Source of the DNA: JABDCD01 sp964469525
GTDB lineage: Bacteria > Pseudomonadota > Alphaproteobacteria > Rickettsiales > SXRF01
Length of the DNA: 64,000 nucleotides
Direction of reading: 5' to 3'
NCBI GenBank assembly: GCA_964469525.1
Contig: CAYXYU010000005.1
Span: 1 to 64,000 of the forward strand
Positions 52,947-61,195 of this stretch are shown piece by piece. Below the pieces are notes generated by a model. It worked only from the letters and a program-made list of their open reading frames with translations, ran no database searches and was not told the DNA's origin. Position numbers and translations under genes: made by a program. How positions within the stretch are numbered: the stretch's first letter is position 1; each line of letters starts with the position of its first letter.

Positions 52947-53554
52947 CAATACCCTCCCGCGCAGTTGGCCGAGGGATTCAGCACGCTGTCCTGCATAAAG
53001 ATCAGCGCATGATTGGATAGCGGATCACTGGCGTATTTCTTCAGCAGCTCCAGCCGTGCCGCGTTCTCATTAGCGCAGCCGGCATTATCGGAAGGTGCCT
53101 CACCACTGGCGGCAATGTAGGCGCAACTGATCGAGCGGTCGATGACGTCTTGCACCTCCTGCGGCAGGCGCTGGAATTCCTGGCAGGCATTTTGCCGCTG
53201 CTGCTCGATGCAGGCCTGCACGCCGGTGGTGGCGGCGACGGCGGGGCGGAAGCCCGGATCGCAGAAGCCGGCCATAAAGCTGTTGGCCGATGCGGCAGAC
53301 GGCAGTCCGGCTTGTCCGACGGCGCCGACATTTCCGCCGATAGCACCGATAGGCGAATGCTGCTGCGGTTGCTGTGCGCCCCGGATGAACTGATTGTAAT
53401 TGCTCGGCTGTGAGCCGGAGATATCGGGCTGCTGAAGCGATTCTTCCGGCGACATGGAATAATCCTGCATGCGCTGAGCATATGCCATGGTCAGATTCCC
53501 ATGTGTGCCCAGCAGCAAAAGCGCAATAAGAAACGACTTTATCGATTGCGACAT
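52946..53554 (-). CDS. Secreted Cys-containing protein between gltD and gltB, 202 aa
   Basis: A signal peptide (residues 1-26, FLIALLLLGTHGNLTMAYA) is followed by a Gln/Ser-rich linker and a C-terminal domain with six Cys (GFCDP, QACIE, NACQEF, ISCAY, AGCANE, ANCAGG). The product should be periplasmic with disulfides. It overlaps the upstream small gene by 16 bases and the gltB ATG by one (TGATG). Family not recognised. Confidence 0.72.
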   Translation of the reverse strand: MSQSIKSFLIALLLLGTHGNLTMAYAQRMQDYSMSPEESLQQPDISGSQPSNYNQFIRGAQQPQQHSPIGAIGGNVGAVGQAGLPSAASANSFMAGFCDPGFRPAVAATTGVQACIEQQRQNACQEFQRLPQEVQDVIDRSISCAYIAASGEAPSDNAGCANENAARLELLKKYASDPLSNHALIFMQDSVLNPSANCAGGY

Positions 53555-53838
53555 TGAACTTTATAAACTCCTTTATTGAGGGGCACCTGACAGCCGCCGG
53601 GTGGAAATTTATCGCCCCAGCAAGCACCTTGGTAAGATTCGCAAGTTTCATAGCGCACCGTGCGCGGTTCACGAAACTCAACTCCATTACATATGGCAAT
53701 TTTCGCAAGACAATAGCCGCTTTTGCACTCGGCACCATCCTGACATGCTTTGCCCGCATCGGGCCATATGTCCTTCGCTTTGGCCGGAATGGGAGCAAAG
53801 ACCCACAACATAACTATAAAGCAGGCGAGAATCCTCAC
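53539..53838 (-). CDS. Small secreted Cys-rich protein between gltD and gltB, 99 aa
   Basis: A signal peptide (about 1-22, ending KAK) precedes a 77-residue mature part with eight Cys (ACQDGAECKSGYCLAKIAIC, TCESYQGACWG, GGCQ, VQC), enough for four disulfides. The spacing resembles small knottin or Kazal-like folds, but no match is claimed. GTG 53838 overlaps the gltD stop (GTGA). Confidence 0.7.
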   Translation of the reverse strand: MRILACFIVMLWVFAPIPAKAKDIWPDAGKACQDGAECKSGYCLAKIAICNGVEFREPRTVRYETCESYQGACWGDKFPPGGCQVPLNKGVYKVQCRNR

Positions 53839-55253
53839 GCTGCCTCCTTATACTGGGATGCAGTCATGCGAGCATGCATCGCCTCCGCTGCATCTCTGCC
53901 GTCGCGTATCGCCCACACCACCAGCGACGCACCGCGCACGATGTCGCCTGCCGCATAAACGCCGGGCAGGGAAGTCTCAAACGTAGCGGGATCGATCGCC
54001 AGCACCCCGCCATTTTTCACCTTCAGTTTCGGCGCGGCGAACATCACCGGCAGATCCTCGGCATCGAAGCCCAGCGCGGTGATCGCCATGTCGGCGGCAA
54101 TGGTGAAAATCTCACCTTCCACGGGCACGATGCCCTGCCGGCCGGCGGTATCCTGCGTGGTGAGCCGCATGCGCTGCACCAGTACCTGCTTCACGGGGTC
54201 TTTGCCGATAAAGGCCTTGGGCGCGGCGAGCCAGACGAACTGCACGCCTTCCTCCTCGGCATTTTTCACCTCGCGCGCCGAACCGGGCATGTTGGCGCGG
54301 TCGCGGCGATAGAGGCAGGTGACTTTCTTCGCCCCCTGCCGCACCGCCGTACGCACACAGTCCATCGCCGTGTCGCCGCCGCCGATGACGACAATCTCTT
54401 TGCCTTCCGCGTTGAGATAGCCGCTGTCGAAAGCGGGCACGCGGTCACCGAGTCCCTTGCGGTTGCTGGCGGTGAGGTAGGTCATGGCGGGGAGGATGTT
54501 TTCCAGGCTGAAATCCGGCACTTCGATTTCACGTGCTTTGTAGACGCCGGTGGCGATCAGCACGGCATGATGTTTCTGGCGCAACTCATCCAGCGTAATA
54601 TCCCTGCCGATCTCGCAATTCAGGTGGAAATGGATGCCGCCTTTGCTGAGCAGGTGGTGGCGGCGCTGCACGATGTGCTTTTCCAGCTTGAAATTGGGAA
54701 TGCCGTAAATCAGCAGTCCGCCGACGCGGTCGTAACGGTCATACACGTGCACCGCGTGGCCCTTGCGGCGCAGTATGTCGGCTGCCGCAAGACCTGCCGG
54801 ACCCGCGCCGATAATGCCGACCGATAAACCGGTTTCATTCGTAACGCTGATCGGCTTGACCCAGCCCTCGGCGAAGGCGGTTTCGGTGATGTATTTCTCG
54901 ACCGAGCCAATGGTGACCGATCGGAAGCCCTTCTCGATGACGCAGTTGCCTTCGCATAATTTATCCTGCGGACAGATGCGGCCGCAGATTTCGGGGAAAG
55001 TGTTGGTGGCAGAGGAGAGCGCATAGGCTTCTTCGAGCCGGCCTTCGGCGCTGAGTTTCAGCCAGTCGGGGATGTTGTTGGCGAGCGGGCAGTGGATCTG
55101 GCAGAAGGGAATGCCGCATTGCGAGCAGCGCGCCGCCTGCAGCGCCGCCTCCTTGGGGTCGAACTGGCCGTAAATCTCGTCGAAGTCTTTGCGGCGCTGC
55201 TGGATGGAGCGAACCTCGGGGTAATGCTGCGGCGTGTCGGTGAATTTCAGCAT
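53835..55253 (-). CDS. gltD: Glutamate synthase, small subunit
   Basis: GltD feeds electrons from NADPH to GltB. N-terminal Fe-S Cys in AARCSQCGIPFCQIHCP and ICPQDKLCEGNC, FAD motif VGIIGAGPAGLAAADIL, NAD(P) motif VVIGGGDTAMDCVRTA and VYAAGDIVRGASLVVWAI. Length 472 is normal. It starts 4 bases after the NDUFA9-like gene. Confidence 0.96.
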   Translation of the reverse strand: MLKFTDTPQHYPEVRSIQQRRKDFDEIYGQFDPKEAALQAARCSQCGIPFCQIHCPLANNIPDWLKLSAEGRLEEAYALSSATNTFPEICGRICPQDKLCEGNCVIEKGFRSVTIGSVEKYITETAFAEGWVKPISVTNETGLSVGIIGAGPAGLAAADILRRKGHAVHVYDRYDRVGGLLIYGIPNFKLEKHIVQRRHHLLSKGGIHFHLNCEIGRDITLDELRQKHHAVLIATGVYKAREIEVPDFSLENILPAMTYLTASNRKGLGDRVPAFDSGYLNAEGKEIVVIGGGDTAMDCVRTAVRQGAKKVTCLYRRDRANMPGSAREVKNAEEEGVQFVWLAAPKAFIGKDPVKQVLVQRMRLTTQDTAGRQGIVPVEGEIFTIAADMAITALGFDAEDLPVMFAAPKLKVKNGGVLAIDPATFETSLPGVYAAGDIVRGASLVVWAIRDGRDAAEAMHARMTASQYKEAA

Positions 55254-55257
55254 GGCG

Positions 55258-56199
55258 TCATGCCGCCATTTTTGCCTTGGGGTTAAAACGCGCCAGGTAT
55301 TCTGGCACGATCAGCTCCATCGCCGTCGGGTGGATGCCGAGATCGGCAAAGGTCAGCATGCCCTGCGTCACCACGTTGTCGCATTTCAGCAACTTCACCT
55401 GGTCGGGGGTGAACCTGAACGGTTGCGGCAGATGCTGCGCGACAACGGCCTTGAGCGAGGCCAGCGCGAACGGCACGGGGATCAGCGCGCGCTCTTTGCC
55501 GATGGTCTGCAGCATGAACTGCAGCAGCTCCCGGAACGTATAGACTTGCGGGCCGCCCAGCTCGTAGATGGTGCCGCGCGTCTCCGGGCGCACCAGGCAG
55601 GCCTGCATGGCGCGCGCCACGTCGCCGACATAGACCGGCTGGAAACGGGTCTTGCCGCCGCCGATCAGCGGCAGGGCGGGGGCAAGGGAAGCCATGCGCG
55701 CAAACTGGTTGAAGAAATTGTCCTCCGGCCCGAACATGATGGATGGGCGCAGGATGGTGGCCTCGGGGAAAGCGCCGGCGACGGCCTTCTCGCCGAGCAG
55801 CTTGGTGCGGGCGTAGTGGGAGCCGCGCGCCTTGTCGACGCCGAGCGCCGAGACCTGGATGAAGCGCTGCGCGCCGGCGGCGAGCGCCATCCTGGCGAGC
55901 GTCTCCGGGCCCTTGGCATGCAGCCGGGCGAAGCTCTGGCGGCCGCTCTCATAGAGGATGCCGACCAGGTTGACCACCGCGAACGAGCCTTCGAGCTTGC
56001 CGTCGAGCGTCTCGGGGCGCGAGAGATCGCCCGCCTGCAGCACGATCTGCCCGACATCGCCCGCCGGCTTCAGATGCAGCGCCGCTTCCGGATGGCGCGA
56101 GATGACGCGGATCGTGTAGCCGCGTGATGCCAGCAGCCGCACCACGTAGCGCCCGAGAAAGCCGGAACCCCCGACAATCGTAACCACCTGTTGTTTCAT
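55258..56199 (-). CDS. NDUFA9-like complex I-associated NAD(P)-binding protein
   Basis: An atypical short-chain dehydrogenase with a Rossmann start VVTIVGGSGFLGRYVVRLL, the fingerprint FIQVSALGVDKARGSHYARTKLLGEKAV, and LRPSIMFGPEDNFFNQFA, typical of NDUFA9/complex I 39-kDa relatives. Possible role in complex I assembly or ubiquinone synthesis. ATG 56199 is used. Its 5' end and upstream region recur at 58331-58500. Confidence 0.88.
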   Translation of the reverse strand: MKQQVVTIVGGSGFLGRYVVRLLASRGYTIRVISRHPEAALHLKPAGDVGQIVLQAGDLSRPETLDGKLEGSFAVVNLVGILYESGRQSFARLHAKGPETLARMALAAGAQRFIQVSALGVDKARGSHYARTKLLGEKAVAGAFPEATILRPSIMFGPEDNFFNQFARMASLAPALPLIGGGKTRFQPVYVGDVARAMQACLVRPETRGTIYELGGPQVYTFRELLQFMLQTIGKERALIPVPFALASLKAVVAQHLPQPFRFTPDQVKLLKCDNVVTQGMLTFADLGIHPTAMELIVPEYLARFNPKAKMAA

Positions 56200-56294
56200 G
56201 TTGTTATACCTTCTTGCACTGGGCCTCGCCATTAAACTCCGAACAGGGGCGGAACTCAACAGGTTTTAGGCGGCCCGGTAGCCGCGAGGAGGCA

Positions 56295-56322
56295 TTGACA
56301 AGTGCTCAGGAGGGGATATAAC
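56295..56322 (+). promoter_or_regulatory. Promoter of tRNA-Leu(CAG)
   Basis: TTGACA (56295-56300) and TATAAC (56317-56322) with a 16-base spacer lie 18 bases before the tRNA. The copy at 58460-58486 has TTGACA and TATACG with a 15-base spacer, a weaker form. Confidence 0.6.
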
Positions 56323-56339
56323 GCATGTTCCCTGTTTAA

Positions 56340-56424
56340 GCCCAGATGGCGGAATTGGTAGACGCACTAGCTTCAGGTGCTAGCGCCGCGAGGCGTGGAG
56401 GTTCGAGTCCTCTTCTGGGCACCA
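56340..56424 (+). tRNA. tRNA-Leu (CAG)
   Basis: GCCCAGATGGCGGAATTGG start, anticodon arm TAGCTTCAGGTGCTA with anticodon CAG, a long variable arm, TTCGAGT loop and encoded CCA. The acceptor stem GCCCAGA/TCTGGGC pairs fully. Confidence 0.95.
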
Positions 56425-56476
56425 AGTATTTTTGGAGAAATGAAATATAAAAAGAACATTTAGGCTATTCGCTTTA

Positions 56477-56941
56477 GTGCTGGGTCTATTTCAGACAGTT
56501 GTGAATGATACAGTGCAAGCAGGTGACGAAGGAAATGCCTTAAAAATTCCGATCGCACAGATAGGAGAAATGGTTGCGGGGGCCAAAGTCATTAAAAAGG
56601 ACTTCGAGGCGGTACTGGTGGCCACCAGTGACGGGACCAATGAAAAGGTCGGCAGGGCGAAATGGAAACACTATGCCGGCGATAATACCAAGCTCAGCGT
56701 TATCATCAATTCCCTTACTCGTAAATTTACCGGACCATTTGTGGTGTACTTGAACGGTGTCAGCGTCGGGGAGACGAAAAGCGAATCTGCCTCAGGCCCA
56801 TCCGGGCAGGTGATAATCTTTCATAAATTGACCCTTGAATCGAAGAACGGTGCCACGGTACCGGCCGTGAAAGAGGGAGATGCCGTTTCGCTGACGGCAG
56901 CGGATGGAACAACCATTTCCGGCCGCTTCATGCCGGACTAA
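56477..56941 (+). CDS. Secreted protein with a frameshifted start, 154 aa in the open frame
   Basis: The open frame begins at GTG 56477, in the middle of a signal peptide. ATG 56440, with TTGGAG before it, is one base out of frame because of the run AAAAA at 56449-56453; with four A the protein would begin MKYKRTFRLFALVLGLFQT, a proper signal peptide. The mature part looks beta-rich, of unknown family. Either an indel or an assembly error is present. Confidence 0.6.
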   Translation: MLGLFQTVVNDTVQAGDEGNALKIPIAQIGEMVAGAKVIKKDFEAVLVATSDGTNEKVGRAKWKHYAGDNTKLSVIINSLTRKFTGPFVVYLNGVSVGETKSESASGPSGQVIIFHKLTLESKNGATVPAVKEGDAVSLTAADGTTISGRFMPD

Positions 56942-56966
56942 TACCGGCCGCCGGACATGAGAGAGC

Positions 56967-58127
56967 TTATTGCGCTGCCATCGGATGACGTGCGCTCCGG
57001 ATTTTCTTCCATCCGCCGAAAAACAGGGCTCCCACCACGATCAGCAGCGTAATGCCTATCCATGGCCGGTAAAACACCCACGCTAACGCCATGGTGGTAA
57101 AGCTGAATATCAGCGCTGCGGCGCCCGTAACGAATCCCATGCCGGCCCCTATCAGGGTTCCAATCCATGGTATGACGTCAGTAAATATTTTTAAGGGAGC
57201 CAGTATCAGTGCCAATCCAAGCCACATCATGAAGAATGCACCAAAACGTATTATCCATGTCAGCAACGTATTTTTATTCTCAGCCGCCGTGAACATGGAT
57301 ACGGCGCTGACATGGCCTGGTTCCAAAAGCGCGATGTCACCGTTTTTGGTGTAATAGGTTTTCACGGCATTATCTTCCTGTTTTCCGATAACGCTTACAT
57401 CCGCCGATTTAATGATTCCGTATCGGATGCGAACCGCGCCGATCGGCGGATTGATGGGAGAGCCGTAGTAATAATGATTGTCATATAGCGTGAAGGCCTG
57501 TCGGAAGCGCTCGTCCATTGCCATGAAATTCTGCTCTGACAGAGGGTAGAGCGCAAACGGCTTGATCTGCCCCGCGAAAGCAGAGGTCAGGGTGAATGCG
57601 CCTACCGTGATGGGGGAAGCAGTGTAGAGATGGCTCTCATAAGGCATGGAGGATGGATTTTCATGTCCCCCCGGTCTTTCAAATTCAGAGGAATCAATAT
57701 GCGTTTCGGACCATGTCTTTTCGTAGGAATATGTTGTCTCTTCCCTCGTGCTGCCGCCGGTATTTTTCTTGCTTTTAGTTTCTCTGTTTTCCTTCCACTG
57801 GTACATTTCCACGGTACGTTGCAGTTTCAGGGCATTCTCCTGCACGCCGAACGCTTTATCTTCCAAAATGTCATCAGTAACCGCTCTTCCCGACAGGTAG
57901 ATCAAAGCGCCATTGTGATTCGGATCAATGTTTTCCGATGGGACAGAGACCACCAGGTCACGTCCTACCGCAAGCGTTCTGGTTCGATCGATGGAGCGCC
58001 CTTCATTCCACCAGAGTAAAGGAAATGCGGCGATGAACAGTAGGATTCCGAATATGATGCCTGCAAAGGAACGCGCAATGCGTTTTCCCCACGATACGGT
58101 AGTAATTTTCCTGTAGTGGTTGGTCAT
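56967..58127 (-). CDS. TMEM43 (LUMA)-like membrane protein, 386 aa
   Basis: One N-terminal helix (about 19-40, then LLWWNEGRSIDR) is followed by a large extramembrane domain of about 240 residues with VEMYQWKENRE, and then several membrane helices (about 285-375). This order and the WNEGR and QWKE motifs match the TMEM43/DUF1625 family, known from animals and scattered bacteria. The bacterial function is not established. It lies between the two tRNA-Leu copies. Confidence 0.82.
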   Translation of the reverse strand: MTNHYRKITTVSWGKRIARSFAGIIFGILLFIAAFPLLWWNEGRSIDRTRTLAVGRDLVVSVPSENIDPNHNGALIYLSGRAVTDDILEDKAFGVQENALKLQRTVEMYQWKENRETKSKKNTGGSTREETTYSYEKTWSETHIDSSEFERPGGHENPSSMPYESHLYTASPITVGAFTLTSAFAGQIKPFALYPLSEQNFMAMDERFRQAFTLYDNHYYYGSPINPPIGAVRIRYGIIKSADVSVIGKQEDNAVKTYYTKNGDIALLEPGHVSAVSMFTAAENKNTLLTWIIRFGAFFMMWLGLALILAPLKIFTDVIPWIGTLIGAGMGFVTGAAALIFSFTTMALAWVFYRPWIGITLLIVVGALFFGGWKKIRSARHPMAAQ

Positions 58128-58163
58128 GATTCCTACATTAATGTTTGCCTCTACTATACGATT

Positions 58164-58191
58164 TTTATACGGTTTCCGTTCCGGAATCCAA
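58164..58191 (-). promoter_or_regulatory. Candidate promoter of the TMEM43-like gene
   Basis: On the minus strand TTGGAT (58191-58186) and TATAAA (58169-58164) are 16 bases apart, about 37 bases before the start codon. 58192-58330 shows no gene. Confidence 0.45.
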
Positions 58192-58330
58192 GAGATTCTT
58201 GACTATGGGTTCAGTTGCTTGATTGTTCCTGCATGTTCCCCTGACGCTCTCCATGAAGGTCCGCTGTGGATCGATAATAAGGGCATCGGCGACACATTTT
58301 TGGCGCGCATTCGCAGCCCGCGGCGTCATA

Positions 58331-58584
58331 GCCGGCGCCCACGCAATCGTAACCACCTGTTGTTTCATATCGTTATATCTTCTTGCACTGGGTTTTGCCA
58401 TTAAACTCCGACGGGGACGGAACTCAACAGGTTTTAGGGGGTGATGGTGCGGCAAGGCATTGACAGCGCCCAGAAGGGGATATACGCCTATTTCTTGTTG
58501 GGCCCATATGGGGAGCTGGTAGACGCACTAGCTTCAGGTGCTAGCGCCGCGAGGCGTGGGGTTCGAGTCCTCTTCTGGGCACCA
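58331..58584. repeat. Direct repeat copy 2 (diverged)
   Basis: It carries remnants of the NDUFA9-like gene start (MKQQVVTI then unrelated residues on the minus strand), the tRNA promoter and the degraded tRNA-Leu. The match to 56161-56424 is strong but with many substitutions and small indels. Confidence 0.85.
58502..58584 (+). pseudogene. Degraded tRNA-Leu (CAG) copy
   Basis: It is almost identical to 56340-56424 over the 3' two thirds, including anticodon CAG and CCA. Changes in the 5' part (GCCCATATGGGGAGC) create an acceptor-stem mismatch and alter the D-arm; one base is missing before the T-arm. Probably not functional. Confidence 0.75.
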
Positions 58585-58636
58585 AAAAGCCAGCAGTCAA
58601 GCTGGGTTTGGATGAGGAGATCCCGGGTATCAAGTC

Positions 58637-59563
58637 TTACGCGAAAATAAAATCGCTTTCCTGCAACCCGATGAAGTCGTCGATGAAAATGGTGGTGCCG
58701 AAATTGGAGTCGGCAGGGATGACGATGCGCGAATCATCCACTCCGTCATCGGTAATGGTAAGCTCCGCGAAGCTGGTGTTGAACGCCACCAGATCGATGC
58801 GATCCTCGCCCTGCGTGAAGTCCACAACGGTTCCTCCGCTTTCCAGAAAGACGAAAATATCATTGCCAAATCCGCCGTTATAACGGTCGGTGGAATCGCC
58901 GGCGCCGCCGATGAGGATGTCGTTGCCGTCGCCGCCGAACAGCTGGTCATCTTCGCCCTGACCATCCAATATGTCGTCGCCGGAGCCGCCGCGCAGAATG
59001 TCGTTGCTGCGCCCGCCGAAGATCGTATCATTGCCGGAATTGCCGAAGAGTACGTCTTCCTTGCCGAGAAATACCCCGTCATCGAAGTCATCGACGATGG
59101 TATTGCCGTTCTCATCCAGCATCAGCACGGCATCGCCATAAATGATGTCGTCGTCCTTCCCGCCGGTGATCGTATCCTGGCCGAACCCTCCGGCGAGAAG
59201 ATCGTTGCCTTCGCCGCCCTGAACTGAGTCATGGCCATCGTCACCGCTTAACGCATCGTCACCGGTTCCGCCCTCGAGCGTATCATCGCCTTCGTCGCCT
59301 TTGACGAAGTCTGCGCCGGAACGTCCAAACAGTGAATCATGGCCCAGGCCGCCGAACAGGAAGTCATCATCCGAATCGCCTTTAAGCGTATCGTTCCCGT
59401 CATCGCCAAACAGCCGGTCGATGCCGGGGCCACCCAGGATGAGGTCATCTTCCTCCAGGCCGTGGATGAAGTCATCCCCTGAATAGCCATTGATCATGTC
59501 GGCATCTGCCGTGCCGGTTATCACATCGGCGATATTGCCGCCTTTTCCATTAATGATTGCCAT
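58637..59563 (-). CDS. RTX-type calcium-binding repeat protein, 308 aa
   Basis: Glycine-aspartate nonapeptide repeats of the GGxGxDxLx type run from about residue 15 to 245 (for example LFGDDGNDTLKGDSDDD), forming calcium-binding beta-rolls. The last 60 residues (FGNDIFVFL, VVDFTQGEDRIDL, DDFIGLQESDFIF) are typical of the C-terminal type I secretion region. I start at ATG 59563 with GGAG upstream. No secretion genes or enzyme domain are nearby; the partner exporter must be elsewhere. Confidence 0.9.
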   Translation of the reverse strand: MAIINGKGGNIADVITGTADADMINGYSGDDFIHGLEEDDLILGGPGIDRLFGDDGNDTLKGDSDDDFLFGGLGHDSLFGRSGADFVKGDEGDDTLEGGTGDDALSGDDGHDSVQGGEGNDLLAGGFGQDTITGGKDDDIIYGDAVLMLDENGNTIVDDFDDGVFLGKEDVLFGNSGNDTIFGGRSNDILRGGSGDDILDGQGEDDQLFGGDGNDILIGGAGDSTDRYNGGFGNDIFVFLESGGTVVDFTQGEDRIDLVAFNTSFAELTITDDGVDDSRIVIPADSNFGTTIFIDDFIGLQESDFIFA

Positions 59564-59687
59564 AGGAAACTCCACTGCGAGGGAAGGAATTTCTCTTGGT
59601 AAGCCATCGCCCATAAGGAAGCGATAGGACATGACAGGGGAATTCTTCAGGGAGACATTAGCGAGGGATTCGTATATAGGTCGCCTT

Positions 59688-59951
59688 ATGCAACGTTCCC
59701 TCGGGTTATTCGTTTTCCTCTTCGCCGTCGTGGGCATGATTCTGCTGCTGCGCTGGACGAACCCCGAGATGATGGGTGGCAGCGAGCGCTGGCTGCATGT
59801 GATCTACGGGCTGATGTGGCTGGCGCTGATCGGCACCAGCGCCCGTATTCAGCGCCTCGATGCTTCTACTGCCGTGAAATACGCCGTTATCTGGCTTGCC
59901 ATCATCCTCGGGCTGGTGCTGTTTTACGACGCAATGAAGTCGCTGCCGTAA
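59688..59951 (+). CDS. Small membrane protein, 87 aa
   Basis: Three hydrophobic segments (about 4-20, 36-49 and 62-80) are visible, with no motif known to me. I start at ATG 59688; a longer frame lacks hydrophobic character. It lies upstream of the RNase D-like gene. Confidence 0.6.
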   Translation: MQRSLGLFVFLFAVVGMILLLRWTNPEMMGGSERWLHVIYGLMWLALIGTSARIQRLDASTAVKYAVIWLAIILGLVLFYDAMKSLP

Positions 59952-60012
59952 AAACCGCTTGCCGCGCCGGGCGGTTGGGTTAATTTACCTGTCACAATAC
60001 TAGGAGGCGCGT

Positions 60013-60627
60013 ATCACCAATTACCTGCATAAGGGCGACCTGCCGGCGAATCTCGTTCTGGAAGGGCATCTCGCCGTCGATACCGAGGCTATGGGGCTCA
60101 ACAACAAGCGCGACCGGCTGTGCGTCGTGCAACTGTCGGACGGCAAGGGCGACGCGCATCTGGTGCAGTTCGAAAGCGGCGTGTACCAGGCGCCGAACCT
60201 GGTGAAGCTGCTTGCCGACCCCAAGCGCATCAAGATCTTCCATTTCGCGCGCTTCGACCTCGCCATCATCCGCCATTATCTCGGCCTGCGCGTCGCGCCG
60301 GTCTACTGCACGCGCACGGCGTCGCGCCTGGTGCGCACCTACACCGACAAGCACGGCTACAAGGATATCTGCAAGGAACTGCTCGGCGTTGATATCTCGA
60401 AGCAGCAGCAGAGTTCCGACTGGGGCTCATCCACCCTCACGCCGGAGCAGGTCGAGTATGCCGCCTCCGACGTGCTGCACCTGCATGCGCTGAAGCGCAA
60501 GCTCGACGAGATGATCGCCCGCGAGGGGCGCGAGGAGCTGGCGCAGGCCTGCTTCGACTTCCTCCCCCACCGCGCCGAACTCGACCTCGCCGGCTGGGAA
60601 GACCAGGACATTTTCGCGCATAGTTAG
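60013..60627 (+). CDS. RNase D-like 3'-5' exonuclease with a non-standard start
   Basis: A DEDD-family exonuclease: motif I LAVDTEAMGL, motif II FHFARFDLAII, and motif III EYAASDVLHLHALK. The only ATG (60091) lies inside motif I and would remove the catalytic Asp-Glu. A strong AGGAGG (60002-60007) points to ATC 60013 (ATCACCAATTAC), and an in-frame stop lies just upstream. Full length is then 204 residues, as in stand-alone alphaproteobacterial forms that trim RNA 3' ends. Confidence 0.82.
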   Translation: MTNYLHKGDLPANLVLEGHLAVDTEAMGLNNKRDRLCVVQLSDGKGDAHLVQFESGVYQAPNLVKLLADPKRIKIFHFARFDLAIIRHYLGLRVAPVYCTRTASRLVRTYTDKHGYKDICKELLGVDISKQQQSSDWGSSTLTPEQVEYAASDVLHLHALKRKLDEMIAREGREELAQACFDFLPHRAELDLAGWEDQDIFAHS

Positions 60628-61055
60628 CGCGAGTGGCCGTTGTGGCCGTTATTATACCCCCGTCCGCCATGGAGAACGCTGGCCTGGCTAAGCACCTGCC
60701 GGTGTCTGTCGACGAAAGATAGAACAGGCGATGCCGCCTGTTTCAGATCAGAATCTTTCAGGCGGCTGCAGAGATTGGCATATCTGCGTAAAGGAACGGC
60801 CTGTGTGGGAGTTAATGCATCACCGCAGGCAATGGATTTCAGGGCATTGAGGGCGTCAACGGTAGACTTCAGTTGTTGATGAATGGAGTGCAGCCTATCC
60901 ATATCCTGATCCGATGGGATATCTCCACCCCAGCTTTGCAGTTCGGTAATGTTCTGCTTGATGATAATATCCAAGGCTGATGCGGCCTGCGTTGACGCTT
61001 CCAGTGCATCCTGCTGCATCGGGAGCGGGTGCTCGATAGCGATCGGCTTGTTCAT
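60624..61055 (-). CDS. Hypothetical helical protein, 143 aa
   Basis: The frame is open for 143 residues of mostly helical sequence with a Gly/Asn/His-rich tail. The start codon is ATG 61055. Its end overlaps the convergent exonuclease gene by four bases. No motif or signal. Function unknown. Confidence 0.5.
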   Translation of the reverse strand: MNKPIAIEHPLPMQQDALEASTQAASALDIIIKQNITELQSWGGDIPSDQDMDRLHSIHQQLKSTVDALNALKSIACGDALTPTQAVPLRRYANLCSRLKDSDLKQAASPVLSFVDRHRQVLSQASVLHGGRGYNNGHNGHSR

Positions 61056-61195
61056 TGGTTCACCCCCGTACCTGTCCGCCGTGTTCCCGGCGGTTATGCG
61101 CCTACTATCGGGGACGGTGTGGCTAAAGCAAGGGTTTTGTGGCGTTGCTATTTGGCCCGTGCATGCTATATTTCCGTGTAACTTTCAGGAAAACC

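Larger units (their letters stand above)
56161..56424. repeat. Direct repeat copy 1: NDUFA9-like gene start, spacer and tRNA-Leu(CAG)
   Basis: This 264-base segment recurs in diverged form at 58331-58584 (CAATCGTAACCACCTGTTGTTTCAT, TTCTTGCACTGGG, GGAACTCAACAGGTTTTAGG, TTGACA, tRNA). Copy 1 keeps the intact tRNA and gene start; 1.9 kb of other DNA separates the copies. Confidence 0.85.

Noticed and set aside
56340..58584. Integrative element with tRNA att sites
   Set aside because: No integrase or recombinase is present and the repeat reaches far upstream of the tRNA. Kept as a duplication with an open origin, not as a defined element.
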